A stretch of 64,000 nt of DNA. It comes from Streptomyces olindensis (GTDB taxonomy: Bacteria; Actinomycetota; Actinomycetes; Streptomycetales; Streptomycetaceae). The DNA is taken from contig JJOH01000016.1 of assembly GCA_000696115.1 (NCBI GenBank), forward strand, positions 205,812 to 269,811. Reading direction: 5' to 3'. The translations under genes were made by a program, and so were the position numbers. The notes below the pieces were generated by a model, which made no database searches, was not told where the DNA came from, and was given only the letters and a program-made list of their open reading frames with translations. This document shows, piece after piece, positions 8,883 through 22,634 of the stretch. The stretch's first letter is position 1. The number at the start of each line of letters is the position of its first letter.

Positions 8883-10019
8883 TCAGGGACGTCCGCGATC
8901 CCCGCGGTCCCCGGGCGCCGAAGCGGTCGAACCGCGCACCACCAGTTCCGGCATGAACACGAACTCGCTGTGCGGCGCGGGCGTCCCGCCGATCTCCTCC
9001 AGCAGCGTGCGCACCGCCGCCTGGCCCATCGCCGGGACCGGCTTGCGGATCGTCGTCAGCGGAGGGTCGGTGAAGGCGATCAGCGGGGAGTCGTCGAAGC
9101 CGACCACGGAGATGTCCTTCGGGACCTCCAGGCCGCGCTGTCGCGCCGCCCGGATCGCGCCCAGCGCCATCATGTCGCTGGCGCACACCACGGCCGTGCA
9201 GTCCCGTTCGATCAGGGCGGTGGCGGCGGCCTGCCCGCCCTCCAGCGTGTAGAGGGAGTGCTGCACCAGCTCCGACTCGACGGCCTCGGCGCCCAGGCCC
9301 AACTGGTCCTGCATCGCCCGCACGAACCCCTCGATCTTGCGCTGCACGGGCACGAACCGCTTGGGCCCCAGGGCCAGCCCGATCCGCGTGTGCCCCAGGG
9401 ACGCCAGGTGCGTGACCGCCAGGGTCATCGCCGCGCGGTCGTCGGGGGAGATGAACGGCGCCTGCACCTTCGGCGAGAAGCCGTCGACCAGTACGTAGGG
9501 CACGCCCTGCGCGCGCAGCCGGTCGTAGCGCTGCATGTCGGCGGTGGTGTCCGCGTGCAGCCCGGAGACGTAGATGATGCCGGCGACCCCGCGGTCCACG
9601 AGCATCTCGGTCAGCTCGTCCTCGGTCGAGCCGCCCGGGGTCTGGGTGGCCAGCACCGGCGTGTAGCCCTGCCGCGTCAGCGCCTGGCCGATGACCTGGG
9701 CCAGGGCCGGGAAGATCGGGTTCTCCAGCTCCGGGGTGATCAGGCCCACCAGGCCCTCGCTGCGCTGCCGCAGCCGCACCGGGCGTTCGTAGCCCAGCAC
9801 GTCGAGGGCGGCCAGCACGGACTGGCGGGTGGTGGCGGCGACGCCCGGCTTCCCGTTGAGGACGCGGCTGACGGTCGCTTCGCTCCCCCCCGCCTGCAAA
9901 GCGATGTCCGCAAGCCGTGTGGTCACAGCACTGGACTGTAGCGGCCGGACTTCTGCTTGCACACCGACGGGACGCCGGGTGCGGGCCGGCGCACGGCCCG
10001 CTGCGGGTTGCTTGGTCAT
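8883..10019 (-). CDS. malR: LacI-family maltose regulon repressor MalR (Reg1)
   Basis: The product carries a LacI helix-turn-helix (TRLADIALQAGGSEATVSRVLNGKPGV), the hinge, and a periplasmic-binding-type effector domain (GLVGLITPELENPIFPALAQ...). In Streptomyces this protein, MalR or Reg1, represses malEFG and extracellular amylase genes until maltodextrins appear. The start is placed at the ATG at 10019, with AAGGGA six bases upstream, giving 378 residues. A GTG at 9926 would give 347 residues, the more usual family length, but has no visible RBS. The helix-turn-helix has Gly where nearly all LacI proteins have Val (AGVS), at residue 45 of the long form. It is divergent from malE. Confidence 0.93.
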   Translation of the reverse strand: MTKQPAAGRAPARTRRPVGVQAEVRPLQSSAVTTRLADIALQAGGSEATVSRVLNGKPGVAATTRQSVLAALDVLGYERPVRLRQRSEGLVGLITPELENPIFPALAQVIGQALTRQGYTPVLATQTPGGSTEDELTEMLVDRGVAGIIYVSGLHADTTADMQRYDRLRAQGVPYVLVDGFSPKVQAPFISPDDRAAMTLAVTHLASLGHTRIGLALGPKRFVPVQRKIEGFVRAMQDQLGLGAEAVESELVQHSLYTLEGGQAAATALIERDCTAVVCASDMMALGAIRAARQRGLEVPKDISVVGFDDSPLIAFTDPPLTTIRKPVPAMGQAAVRTLLEEIGGTPAPHSEFVFMPELVVRGSTASAPGDRGDRGRP

Positions 10020-10084
10020 CGCGGTCCCTTGAAGTCGTGTCGGCGTCCGCTCCGCAACGGATGATTCCCCCGGCGGCAACGGAT

Positions 10085-10113
10085 GGCAAGTGCTTGCAGA
10101 GTCTTGCACAACT
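10085..10113. promoter_or_regulatory. MalR operator cluster near malR start
   Basis: The sequence ggcaagtgcttgcagagtcttgcac contains the inverted pair GCAAG-TG-CTTGC (10086-10097) followed by another CTTGC at 10103. GCAAG/CTTGC repeats are the known recognition theme of Streptomyces MalR/Reg1. It lies about 70 bases upstream of malR, which suggests autoregulation. Confidence 0.75.
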
Positions 10114-10195
10114 GTCCGACTCCCTGCCGAACAGCGGTAAATCAAGGCCTCAGGGCGATCGAGGGGAGGTCACGGCGGGATAACCATCCGCACCG

Positions 10196-10249
10196 CTTGC
10201 ATCTTTTTGCTGCAAGGTCTTTCGCAAGTCGTTGAGGCGCGGCTAATCT
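10196..10249 (+). promoter_or_regulatory. malE promoter with MalR operator
   Basis: CTTGC at 10196, GCAAG at 10212 and GCAAG at 10224 make an array of MalR half-sites. It overlaps a possible -35 (TTTCGC, 10220-10225), which lies 18 bases from a possible -10 (TAATCT, 10244-10249). Binding there would block RNA polymerase. malE starts at 10315 after AAGGAGA. Confidence 0.65.
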
Positions 10250-10314
10250 CACCGACGCCCGGCCGCCAACGGCGCAGTCGGCAGCACAACGGGCTTCACC
10301 CTCAAGGAGAACTC

Positions 10315-11583
10315 ATGCGGCGTGGCATAGCGGCCACCGCGCTGGTGGCGTCCCTCGCCCTGGCGGCGACGGCGTGCGGCGGAAGCGACAGCGGCGACGA
10401 GGCCGGCGGCCCGGTCACCATCACCTGGTGGGACACCTCCAACGCCACCAACGAGGCGCCGACGTACCAGGCCCTGGTCAAGGAGTTCGAGGCCGCCAAC
10501 AAGGACATCAAGGTCAAGTACGTCAACGTCCCCTTCGACCAGGCGCAGAACAAGTTCGACACCGCCGCCGGTTCCAAGGGCGCCCCCGACGTGCTGCGCT
10601 CCGAGGTCGGCTGGACCCCCGCCTTCGCCAAGAAGGGCTTCTTCGCGCCGCTGGACGGCACCGAGGCCCTCGCCGAGCAGGACAAGTTCCAGCCCAGCCT
10701 GATCGAGCAGGCCAAATACGAGGGCAAGACCTACGGCGTCCCCTTCACCACGGACACCCTCGCCCTCGTCTACAACAAGGAACTGTTCGAGAAGGCCGGC
10801 GTCGAGGCGCCCAAGACCTGGGACGACCTGAAGAAGGCCGCCGCCACCATCAAGGACAAGACCGGCGTCGACGGCTACTGGGGCTCCACCCAGGCCTACT
10901 ACGCCCAGTCCTTCCTCTACGGCGAGGGCACCGACACCGTCGACGTCGACGCCAAGAAGATCACCGTCACCTCGCCCGAGGCCAAAAAGGCCTACGGCAC
11001 CTGGCAGAGCCTCTTCTCCGGCAAGGGCCTGCACAAGGCCGACACCACCGCCGACGCCTACGCCCACATCCAGGAGGCGTTCGTCAGCGGCAAGGTCGCC
11101 TCGATCATCCAGGGCCCGTGGGAGATCACGAACTTCTACAAGGGCTCGGCCTTCAAGGACAAGAACAACCTCGGCATCGCCACCGTCCCGGCCGGCTCCA
11201 CCGGCAAGGCGGGCGCCCCGACCGGCGGCCACAACCTCTCGGTGTACGCGGGCTCGGACAAGGCCCACCAGGAGGCCTCGCTGAAGTTCGTGAAGTTCAT
11301 GACCTCGGCCAAGGCCCAGGAGACCATCGCGCTGAAGAACTCCACGCTGCCCACGCGCGAGGACGCCTACACCGCCGAGGTCAAGGCCGACCCGGGCATC
11401 GCCGGCTACCAGGGCGTGCTGTCCTCCGCCCAGCCGCGCCCGGCCCTGCCCGAGTACAGCTCCCTGTGGGGCCCGCTGGACGACGAGCTGATCAAGATCG
11501 CGGGCGGCAAGGAGTCCCTGGACAAGGGCCTCGGCAACGCCGAGACCGCCATCGCCAAGCTGGTGCCGGACTACAGCAAGTGA
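10315..11583 (+). CDS. malE: Maltose/maltodextrin ABC transporter substrate-binding lipoprotein MalE
   Basis: The 422-residue product has a lipoprotein signal (MRRGIAATALVASLALAATAC; acylated Cys at about residue 21) followed by the extracellular solute-binding family 1 fold (ITWWDTSNATNEAPTYQALVKEFEAANKDIKVKYVNVPF...). The ATG at 10315 has an AAGGAGA site. It is anchored on the outside of the membrane and delivers maltodextrins to MalF-MalG. It leads the operon malE-malF-malG-aglA and sits opposite malR. The operon contains no ATPase gene. In Streptomyces the shared ATPase MsiK, encoded elsewhere, energises this importer (established for S. reticuli and S. coelicolor), so the absence is normal. 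Confidence 0.95.
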   Translation: MRRGIAATALVASLALAATACGGSDSGDEAGGPVTITWWDTSNATNEAPTYQALVKEFEAANKDIKVKYVNVPFDQAQNKFDTAAGSKGAPDVLRSEVGWTPAFAKKGFFAPLDGTEALAEQDKFQPSLIEQAKYEGKTYGVPFTTDTLALVYNKELFEKAGVEAPKTWDDLKKAAATIKDKTGVDGYWGSTQAYYAQSFLYGEGTDTVDVDAKKITVTSPEAKKAYGTWQSLFSGKGLHKADTTADAYAHIQEAFVSGKVASIIQGPWEITNFYKGSAFKDKNNLGIATVPAGSTGKAGAPTGGHNLSVYAGSDKAHQEASLKFVKFMTSAKAQETIALKNSTLPTREDAYTAEVKADPGIAGYQGVLSSAQPRPALPEYSSLWGPLDDELIKIAGGKESLDKGLGNAETAIAKLVPDYSK

Positions 11584-11590
11584 CCGCCGC

Positions 11591-11637
11591 GTGGCCGCCG
11601 GATCCCCCGGTCATGGGGGAGGGGATCCGGCGGCCAC
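11591..11637 (+). terminator. Intercistronic hairpin between malE and malF
   Basis: A perfect 17-bp inverted repeat (11591-11607 with 11621-11637, loop of 13 bases) starts eight bases after the malE stop. No T-run follows. It probably stabilises the malE mRNA 3' end or partly attenuates transcription into malFG, as in other binding-protein operons. Confidence 0.85.
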
Positions 11638-11701
11638 CGGTCTGCGCCCGCGGCCCGGGCAGCCCTCCTGAACTCCTTGAACTTCCAGAAGGTGTCGAAC
11701 C

Positions 11702-12706
11702 ATGACAGTCGCCATCGACCGAGCGACCGGCAAGCGGCGCGGTGAGCGGGCACCACGGCCCGGACCGGTGCAGCGGCTGAAGAACGGCTTCCACAAGCAC
11801 TGGTACGCCTACGCGATGATCGCCCCGGTGGTGATCGTCCTCGGCGTCCTCGTGCTGTACCCACTGGGGTACGGCCTGTACCTCACCCTCACCGACGCCA
11901 CCAGCCTCAACACCGCCCGCACGATCGGCGTCAACGAGATCGAGGCCACCTACAAGTTCATCGGCCTGGACAACTACGCCGACATCCTGTGGGGCCCGAC
12001 GTCGTACGACCGCTTCTGGTCGCACTTCCTGTGGACGATCTTCTGGACGGCGGCCTGTGTCACCCTGCACTACGGCATCGGGCTCGGCCTCGCCCTGCTG
12101 CTCAACCAGAAGCTGCGCGGCCGCACCCTCTACCGCATGATCCTGGTGCTGCCCTGGGCGGTGCCCACCTTCGTCACCGTCTTCGGCTGGCGGTTCATGC
12201 TCGCCGACGGCGGCATCATCAACAGCGGCCTGGAGTTCCTGCACCTGCCGACGCCGTCGTGGCTGGAGGACACCTTCTGGCAGCGGTTCTCCGCGATCAT
12301 GGTCAACACCTGGTGCGGCGTGCCGTTCATGATGGTCTCGCTCCTCGGTGGCCTGCAGTCGATCGACGCGAGCCTGTACGAGGCCTCCGAGATGGACGGC
12401 GCCAACGCCTGGCAGCGCTTCCGGTACGTCACCCTGCCCGGCCTCAGGTCCGTCAGCACCACGGTCGTCCTGCTCGGCGTCATCTGGACCTTCAACCAGT
12501 TCGCCATCATCTTCCTGTTGTTCGGCAACACCGCCCCCGACGCGCAGATCCTCGTGACCTGGGCCTACCAGCTGGGCTTCGGACAGCAGCCGCGCGACTA
12601 CGCCCAGTCCGCCGCCTACGGGATCCTGCTGCTGTCGATCCTGATCGTCTTCACCTCCTTCTACCGCCGCTGGCTGAACCGCAACGAGCAGCAGCTCGCG
12701 ATCTGA
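11702..12706 (+). CDS. malF: Maltose/maltodextrin ABC transporter permease MalF
   Basis: The 334-residue product has six predicted membrane helices, starting at about residue 38 (YAMIAPVVIVLGVLVLYPL). The ABC importer EAA loop is clear: EASEMDGANAWQRFRYVTLP at about residues 226-246. Together with MalG it forms the transmembrane channel of the maltodextrin importer. The gene is second in the mal operon, 118 bases behind malE and separated from it by a strong hairpin. It ends 14 bases before malG, so the two permease genes are translated from one message. Confidence 0.95.
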   Translation: MTVAIDRATGKRRGERAPRPGPVQRLKNGFHKHWYAYAMIAPVVIVLGVLVLYPLGYGLYLTLTDATSLNTARTIGVNEIEATYKFIGLDNYADILWGPTSYDRFWSHFLWTIFWTAACVTLHYGIGLGLALLLNQKLRGRTLYRMILVLPWAVPTFVTVFGWRFMLADGGIINSGLEFLHLPTPSWLEDTFWQRFSAIMVNTWCGVPFMMVSLLGGLQSIDASLYEASEMDGANAWQRFRYVTLPGLRSVSTTVVLLGVIWTFNQFAIIFLLFGNTAPDAQILVTWAYQLGFGQQPRDYAQSAAYGILLLSILIVFTSFYRRWLNRNEQQLAI

Positions 12707-12720
12707 GGCAGGAGTCCGAA

Positions 12721-13629
12721 ATGAGTACGACCACCGTCGAGAACTCCGCCCCGGCGACCGAGCGGCGCCCGGCGAACGCCCCCGCCCGGACGCGCCGGCG
12801 CGGTGGGCAGAGCCGCGCGGCCACCCTCGCCTCGCACGCCGTGCTGATCGTCGCGAGCCTGACCGCGCTCTTCCCGGTCGCCTGGCTGTTCTTCCTGTCC
12901 CTCGGACCGGACAAGGACGACTACCTCCACCCCGGGCGCATCTGGGGCAAGATGACGTTCGACAACTACGCGTTCGTCCTTCAGGACACCAGCTTCTTCG
13001 ACTGGCTGAAGAGCACGCTGGTCGTGGTGCTGGGCACGACGCTCATCGGCGTCGTCGTCGCCGCGTCCACCGGCTACGCGGTCTCCCGCATGCGGTTCCC
13101 GGGCTACCGGAAGCTGATGTGGGTGCTGCTCGTCACCCAGATGTTCCCCATCGCGGTACTGATCGTGCCGATGTACCAGATCCTCTCGGATCTGCAGCTC
13201 ATCGACAGCTACCTTGGTCTCATCCTTGTCAACTGCACCACGATCGTGCCGTACTGCGCCTGGCTGATGAAGGGCTATTTCGACACCATCCCGTTCGAGA
13301 TCGACGAGGCCGGGCGCGTCGACGGGCTGACCCCCTTCGGCACGTTCGCGCGGCTCATCCTGCCGCTCGCCAAGCCGGGACTCGCGGTCGCCGCGTTCTA
13401 CAGCTTCCTCACGGCCTTCGGTGAGGTCGCGTTCGCCTCGACGTTCCTGCTGAGCGACGACAAGTACACGTTCGCCGTCGGTCTGCAGACGTTCGTCAGC
13501 GAGCACGACGCGCAGCGGAACCTGATGGCCGCGACGGCCGTGCTGATCGCGATACCGGCCGCCGTCTTCTTCTACCTCGTGCAGAAGAACCTGGTGACCG
13601 GGTTGACCGCCGGCGGCACGAAGGGGTGA
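12721..13629 (+). CDS. malG: Maltose/maltodextrin ABC transporter permease MalG
   Basis: The 302-residue product has a charged N-terminal tail (about 40 residues), six hydrophobic segments and an EAA loop, EIDEAGRVDGLTPFGTFARL, at about residues 196-216. Its end, VQKNLVTGLTAGGTKG, is the typical MalG C-terminus that inserts into the transport path in the E. coli structure (family knowledge). It pairs with MalF. A GCAGGAG site precedes the ATG at 12721. aglA follows after 145 bases that contain a hairpin. Confidence 0.95.
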   Translation: MSTTTVENSAPATERRPANAPARTRRRGGQSRAATLASHAVLIVASLTALFPVAWLFFLSLGPDKDDYLHPGRIWGKMTFDNYAFVLQDTSFFDWLKSTLVVVLGTTLIGVVVAASTGYAVSRMRFPGYRKLMWVLLVTQMFPIAVLIVPMYQILSDLQLIDSYLGLILVNCTTIVPYCAWLMKGYFDTIPFEIDEAGRVDGLTPFGTFARLILPLAKPGLAVAAFYSFLTAFGEVAFASTFLLSDDKYTFAVGLQTFVSEHDAQRNLMAATAVLIAIPAAVFFYLVQKNLVTGLTAGGTKG

Positions 13630-13671
13630 CCGGTGCCCTCCGGGGCGCCGCCGAACGGCACGTCACAAGCC

Positions 13672-13720
13672 CGAGGCGGCCGCGGTGCCCATCCGACCCC
13701 GCTGTGCCGCGGCCGCCTCG
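13672..13720 (+). terminator. Intercistronic hairpin between malG and aglA
   Basis: A perfect 14-bp stem (13672-13685 with 13707-13720; GAGGCGGCCGCGG arm), 21-base loop, no T-run. Like the malE-malF hairpin it could attenuate or process the message; aglA still lacks a clear promoter of its own. Confidence 0.75.
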
Positions 13721-13774
13721 TCACCACGACCCACGTCCCACATGACCACACCTCTGTTACGCATCAAGGACGAC

Positions 13775-15469
13775 ATGAGCCAGCACTCAGCTGCACCTGC
13801 CCCCACTCCCACGTCCGCCGTGGCCGCCGCCAAGCGCCGCGACTGGTGGCGGGACGCGGTGATCTACCAGGTGTACCCGCGCAGCTTCGCCGACAGCAAC
13901 GGCGACGGCATGGGCGACCTGGAGGGTGTCCGCACCCGTCTGCCCTACCTGCGCGACCTCGGCGTGGACGCCGTGTGGCTCAGCCCCTTCTACGCCTCGC
14001 CGCAGGCCGACGCCGGCTACGACGTCGCCGACTACCGGGCCGTCGACCCCATGTTCGGCAACCTCCTGGACGCCGACGCGCTGATCCGCGACGCCCACCA
14101 GCTGGGCCTGAGGATCATCGTCGACCTCGTGCCCAACCACTCCTCGGACCAGCACGAGTGGTTCAAGCGGGCCGTCGCCGAGGGCCCGGGCTCGCCGCTG
14201 CGGGACCGCTACCACTTCCGCCCCGGCAAGGGGAAGAACGGCGAGCTCCCGCCCAACGACTGGGAGTCGATCTTCGGCGGCCCGGCCTGGACCCGCGTCC
14301 CGGACGGGGAGTGGTACCTGCACCTCTTCGCCCCCGAACAGCCGGACTTCAACTGGGAGCACCCGGCCGTCGGCGACGAGTTCCGCTCCATCCTGCGCTT
14401 CTGGCTCGACATGGGCGTCGACGGCTTCCGCATCGATGTCGCACACGGGCTGGTGAAGGCGGAGGGGCTGCCCGACCTTGGATCCCACGACCAGGTGAAG
14501 CTGCTGGGCAACGATGTCATGCCGTTCTTCGACCAGGACGGTGTGCACGAGATCTACCGGCAGTGGCGGCTGATCCTCGACGAGTATGCGGGCGAGCGCA
14601 TCTTCGTGGCCGAGGCGTGGACGCCGACCATCGAGCGGACCGCCAACTACGTCCGCCCGGACGAGCTGCACCAGGCCTTCAACTTCCAGTACCTCAGCAC
14701 CCACTGGGACGCCGAGGAGATGCGTGAGGTCATCGACCGCACCCTGGAGGCCATGCGGCCGGTCGGTGCCCCCGCCACCTGGGTGCTGTCCAACCACGAC
14801 GTGACCCGGCACGCCACCCGGTTCGCCAACCCGCCCGGTCTCGGCACCCAGATCCGGCTGGCCGGCGACCGGGAGCTGGGCCTGCGCAGGGCCCGGGCCG
14901 CGAGCCTGCTGATGCTGGCGCTGCCCGGCTCGGCCTACATCTACCAGGGCGAGGAGCTCGGTCTGCCCGACGTCGTGGACCTGCCCGACGAGGTGCGCCA
15001 GGACCCGGCGTACTTCCGGGGCGCGGGCCAGGACGGCTTCCGCGACGGCTGCCGGGTGCCGATCCCCTGGACCCGGACCGGGTCGTCGTACGGCTTCGGC
15101 GACGGGGGCAGCTGGCTGCCGCAGCCGGAGGGGTGGGGCGAGCTGAGCGTCGAGGCGCAGACCGGCGTGCCCGGCTCGACGCTGGAGCTGTACCGGGCCG
15201 CGCTCGCCGTGCGCCGGGAGCAGCCCGACCTCGGCGCCGGCGACTCCGTGGAGTGGCTGCGGGCGCCCGAGGGCGTGCTCGCCTTCCGGCGCGGGGAGTT
15301 CGTGTGCGTCGCGAACACCACCGGGGAGTCGGTGGCGATGCCGGCGTACGGCCGGGTGCTGGTCGCGAGCGGCGAGATCGTCCTGGTCGACGACGAGGCG
15401 AAGGTGCCCGGGGACACCACGGTGTGGTGGACCACCGCGACCGGCCCGGTCAGCGCCATCACCGCCTGA
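13775..15469 (+). CDS. aglA: Alpha-glucosidase (GH13, oligo-1,6-/maltodextrin type) AglA
   Basis: The 564-residue cytoplasmic enzyme has no signal peptide and releases glucose from imported maltodextrins. GH13 regions are complete: DLVPNH (117-122), GFRIDVAH with nucleophile Asp221, VAEAW with acid/base Glu280, and SNHDVTRH with Asp342. The opening WWRDAVIYQVYPRSFADSNG is typical of bacterial alpha-glucosidases. The start is the ATG at 13775, preceded by AAGGA; an in-frame ATG at 13742 has no RBS. It is the last gene of the mal operon and is followed by a factor-independent terminator. Specificity (alpha-1,4 or alpha-1,6) cannot be read from the sequence alone. Confidence 0.9.
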   Translation: MSQHSAAPAPTPTSAVAAAKRRDWWRDAVIYQVYPRSFADSNGDGMGDLEGVRTRLPYLRDLGVDAVWLSPFYASPQADAGYDVADYRAVDPMFGNLLDADALIRDAHQLGLRIIVDLVPNHSSDQHEWFKRAVAEGPGSPLRDRYHFRPGKGKNGELPPNDWESIFGGPAWTRVPDGEWYLHLFAPEQPDFNWEHPAVGDEFRSILRFWLDMGVDGFRIDVAHGLVKAEGLPDLGSHDQVKLLGNDVMPFFDQDGVHEIYRQWRLILDEYAGERIFVAEAWTPTIERTANYVRPDELHQAFNFQYLSTHWDAEEMREVIDRTLEAMRPVGAPATWVLSNHDVTRHATRFANPPGLGTQIRLAGDRELGLRRARAASLLMLALPGSAYIYQGEELGLPDVVDLPDEVRQDPAYFRGAGQDGFRDGCRVPIPWTRTGSSYGFGDGGSWLPQPEGWGELSVEAQTGVPGSTLELYRAALAVRREQPDLGAGDSVEWLRAPEGVLAFRRGEFVCVANTTGESVAMPAYGRVLVASGEIVLVDDEAKVPGDTTVWWTTATGPVSAITA

Positions 15470-15489
15470 TTTTCCTTTGAATTTCGTAC

Positions 15490-15520
15490 GGCCCGCTGCC
15501 CTTTCGGGCGGCGGGCCTTT
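15490..15520 (+). terminator. Rho-independent terminator after aglA
   Basis: GGCCCGCtgCCC (15490-15501) pairs with GGGcgGCGGGCC (15506-15517) around a short tttc-type loop and is followed by ttt. It ends the malEFG-aglA transcript. Confidence 0.85.
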
Positions 15521-15535
15521 ACTATCTGCGTCACC

Positions 15536-15567
15536 GCAAGGTTTCTGAACCTTGCAGCAAGAACCTT
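15536..15567 (+). promoter_or_regulatory. MalR operator upstream of the alpha-amylase gene
   Basis: GCAAGGTT-tctg-AACCTTGC (15536-15555) is a perfect 8+8 palindrome of the MalR half-site, followed by a further GCAAG at 15557. It lies 34 bases before the amylase ATG, in the expected promoter/leader position. Confidence 0.85.
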
Positions 15568-15588
15568 CAACGAAGAAGGAAACCCCAC

Positions 15589-16962
15589 ATGGCACGCAGA
15601 CACCTCTCCGCCGCCGTCGCGCTCGCCGCGGCGGCGGTTGTCATGAACCCGACTAGTGCACAGGCCTCCCCACCTGGCACCAAGGACGTCACCGCCGTCC
15701 TCTTCGAGTGGAAGTTCGCCTCCGTGGCCCGCGAGTGCACCACCACGCTCGGCCCTGCGGGCTACGGCTACGTCCAGGTCTCCCCGCCCGCCGAGCACAT
15801 ACAGGGCCCGCAGTGGTGGACCTCGTACCAGCCGGTCAGCTACAAGATCGCCGGCCGGCTCGGGGACCGCGCGGCCTTCCAGAACATGGTGAACACCTGC
15901 CACGCGGCCGGTGTGAAGGTCGTCGTGGACACCGTCATCAACCACATGTCGGCGGGCAGCGGCACCGGCACCGGCGGCTCGTCGTACACCAAGTACGCCT
16001 ACCCCGGCCTGTACTCGTCGTTCGACTTCGACGACTGCACGAGCCGGATCAGCAACTACCAGGACCGCTGGAACGTCCAGCGCTGCGAACTGGTCGGTCT
16101 CGCCGACCTCGACACCGGCGAGAACTACGTGCGCGGCGCCATCGCCGGGTACATGAACGACCTGCTCTCCCTCGGCGTCGACGGCTTCCGCATCGACGCG
16201 GCCAAGCACATGGACGCCGCCGACCTCGCCGACATCAAGTCCCGGCTGAGCAATCCGTCGGTGTACTGGAAGCAGGAGGTCATCCACGGCGCCGGCGAGG
16301 CCGTCCAGCCCACCGAGTACACCGGCAACGGCGACGTCCAGGAGTTCCGCTACGCCTACGACCTCAAGCGGGTCTTCACCAACGAGAACCTCGCCTACCT
16401 GAAGAACTACGGCGAGGGCTGGGGGTACATGAACAGCGGCGTCTCGGGCGTCTTCGTCGACAACCACGACACCGAGCGCAACGGCTCGACCCTCAGCTAC
16501 AAGGACGGCGCCACCTACACCCTGGCCAACGTCTTCATGCTGGCCTGGCCCTACGGCGCCCCCGACATCAACTCCGGCTACGAGTTCACCGACCACGACG
16601 CCGGGCCTCCCAACGGCGGCCAGGTGAACGCCTGCTGGCAGGACGGCTGGAAGTGCCAGCACAACTGGCCGGAGATCAAGTCCATGGTCGCCTTCCGCAA
16701 CGCCACCCGCGGCCAGGCGGTCACCAACTGGTGGGACAACGGCGGCGACGCCATCGCCTTCGGCCGGGGCGGCAAGGGCTTCGTGGTCATCAACCACGAG
16801 CCGGGTTCGCTGAGCCGTACGTATCAGACGTCGCTGCCTGCGGGGACGTACTGCGATGTGCAGAACAACAGGACCGTGACGGTGAACTCCAGCGGGCAGT
16901 TCACGGCCACCCTCGGCTCGAACACGGCTCTGGCGATCTACGCGGGCAAGTCCGGCTGCTAG
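15589..16962 (+). CDS. aml: Secreted alpha-amylase (GH13) with C-terminal starch-binding-like end
   Basis: The 457-residue precursor has a signal peptide ending near residue 26 (...MNPTSAQA). It is the compact Streptomyces/animal-type alpha-amylase: VTAVLFEWKFASVARECTT, VVVDTVINHM, GFRIDAAKH with nucleophile Asp203, KQEVIHG with acid/base Glu230, and FVDNHDTER with Asp294. The C-terminal all-beta domain C ends at about 457, and no separate CBM20 is present. It hydrolyses internal alpha-1,4 bonds of starch outside the cell. Transcription is likely controlled by MalR through the palindrome just upstream. An AGAAGGA-type site lies before the ATG. Confidence 0.95.
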   Translation: MARRHLSAAVALAAAAVVMNPTSAQASPPGTKDVTAVLFEWKFASVARECTTTLGPAGYGYVQVSPPAEHIQGPQWWTSYQPVSYKIAGRLGDRAAFQNMVNTCHAAGVKVVVDTVINHMSAGSGTGTGGSSYTKYAYPGLYSSFDFDDCTSRISNYQDRWNVQRCELVGLADLDTGENYVRGAIAGYMNDLLSLGVDGFRIDAAKHMDAADLADIKSRLSNPSVYWKQEVIHGAGEAVQPTEYTGNGDVQEFRYAYDLKRVFTNENLAYLKNYGEGWGYMNSGVSGVFVDNHDTERNGSTLSYKDGATYTLANVFMLAWPYGAPDINSGYEFTDHDAGPPNGGQVNACWQDGWKCQHNWPEIKSMVAFRNATRGQAVTNWWDNGGDAIAFGRGGKGFVVINHEPGSLSRTYQTSLPAGTYCDVQNNRTVTVNSSGQFTATLGSNTALAIYAGKSGC

Positions 16963-16989
16963 ACGCGGACACGCCCGTGCGCGGTGCGC

Positions 16990-17028
16990 GCGGCCCCGGA
17001 CGCCACCTCATGCGGCGGCCGGGGCCGC
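16990..17028 (+). terminator. Hairpin after the alpha-amylase gene
   Basis: GCGGCCCCGG (16990-16999) pairs with CCGGGGCCGC (17019-17028), and an inner CGCC/GGCG pair extends the stem. It starts 28 bases after the stop; no T-run is present. Confidence 0.7.
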
Positions 17029-17049
17029 TGTGCCGGACCAACTCCACTG

Positions 17050-17109
17050 GTTGAAAGTTCTTTCCAGTCGTTTCAAGACTCTTGCTGTAAGGGTTTCGGC
17101 GGCGATACG
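17050..17109 (+). promoter_or_regulatory. Pullulanase promoter with MalR-like half-sites
   Basis: TTGAAA (17051) and TTTCAAG (17071) form an inverted pair and CTTGC occurs at 17081-17085, inside a possible -35 TTGCTG (17082-17087). A possible -10 GATACG (17104-17109) lies 16 bases on. The arrangement resembles the malE and aml control regions but is less perfect. Confidence 0.55.
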
Positions 17110-17159
17110 GTCGCGCGGGGTCGGACCCGAGAGAGCCGCAAATCGCTAGGAGCCCATCT

Positions 17160-22556
<5,397 letters not shown>

Positions 22557-22570
22557 CCGCACTACGTTGG

Positions 22571-22602
22571 GTGGGACAGGCCGTGTCCGCGGTCTGCCCC
22601 AC
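22571..22602 (+). terminator. Probable terminator after the pullulanase gene
   Basis: GTGGGaCAG (22571-22579) can pair with CTGcCCCAC (22594-22602), with one mismatch and a 14-base loop. It starts 15 bases after the stop codon. Confidence 0.5.
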
Positions 22603-22634
22603 CCCCCTGTCACGCCCCTGAGGGGCTGTTCGAG

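Noticed and set aside
10315..13629. Missing ATPase in the malEFG operon as a defect
   Set aside because: Streptomyces maltose importers use the shared ATPase MsiK encoded elsewhere, so absence is expected.
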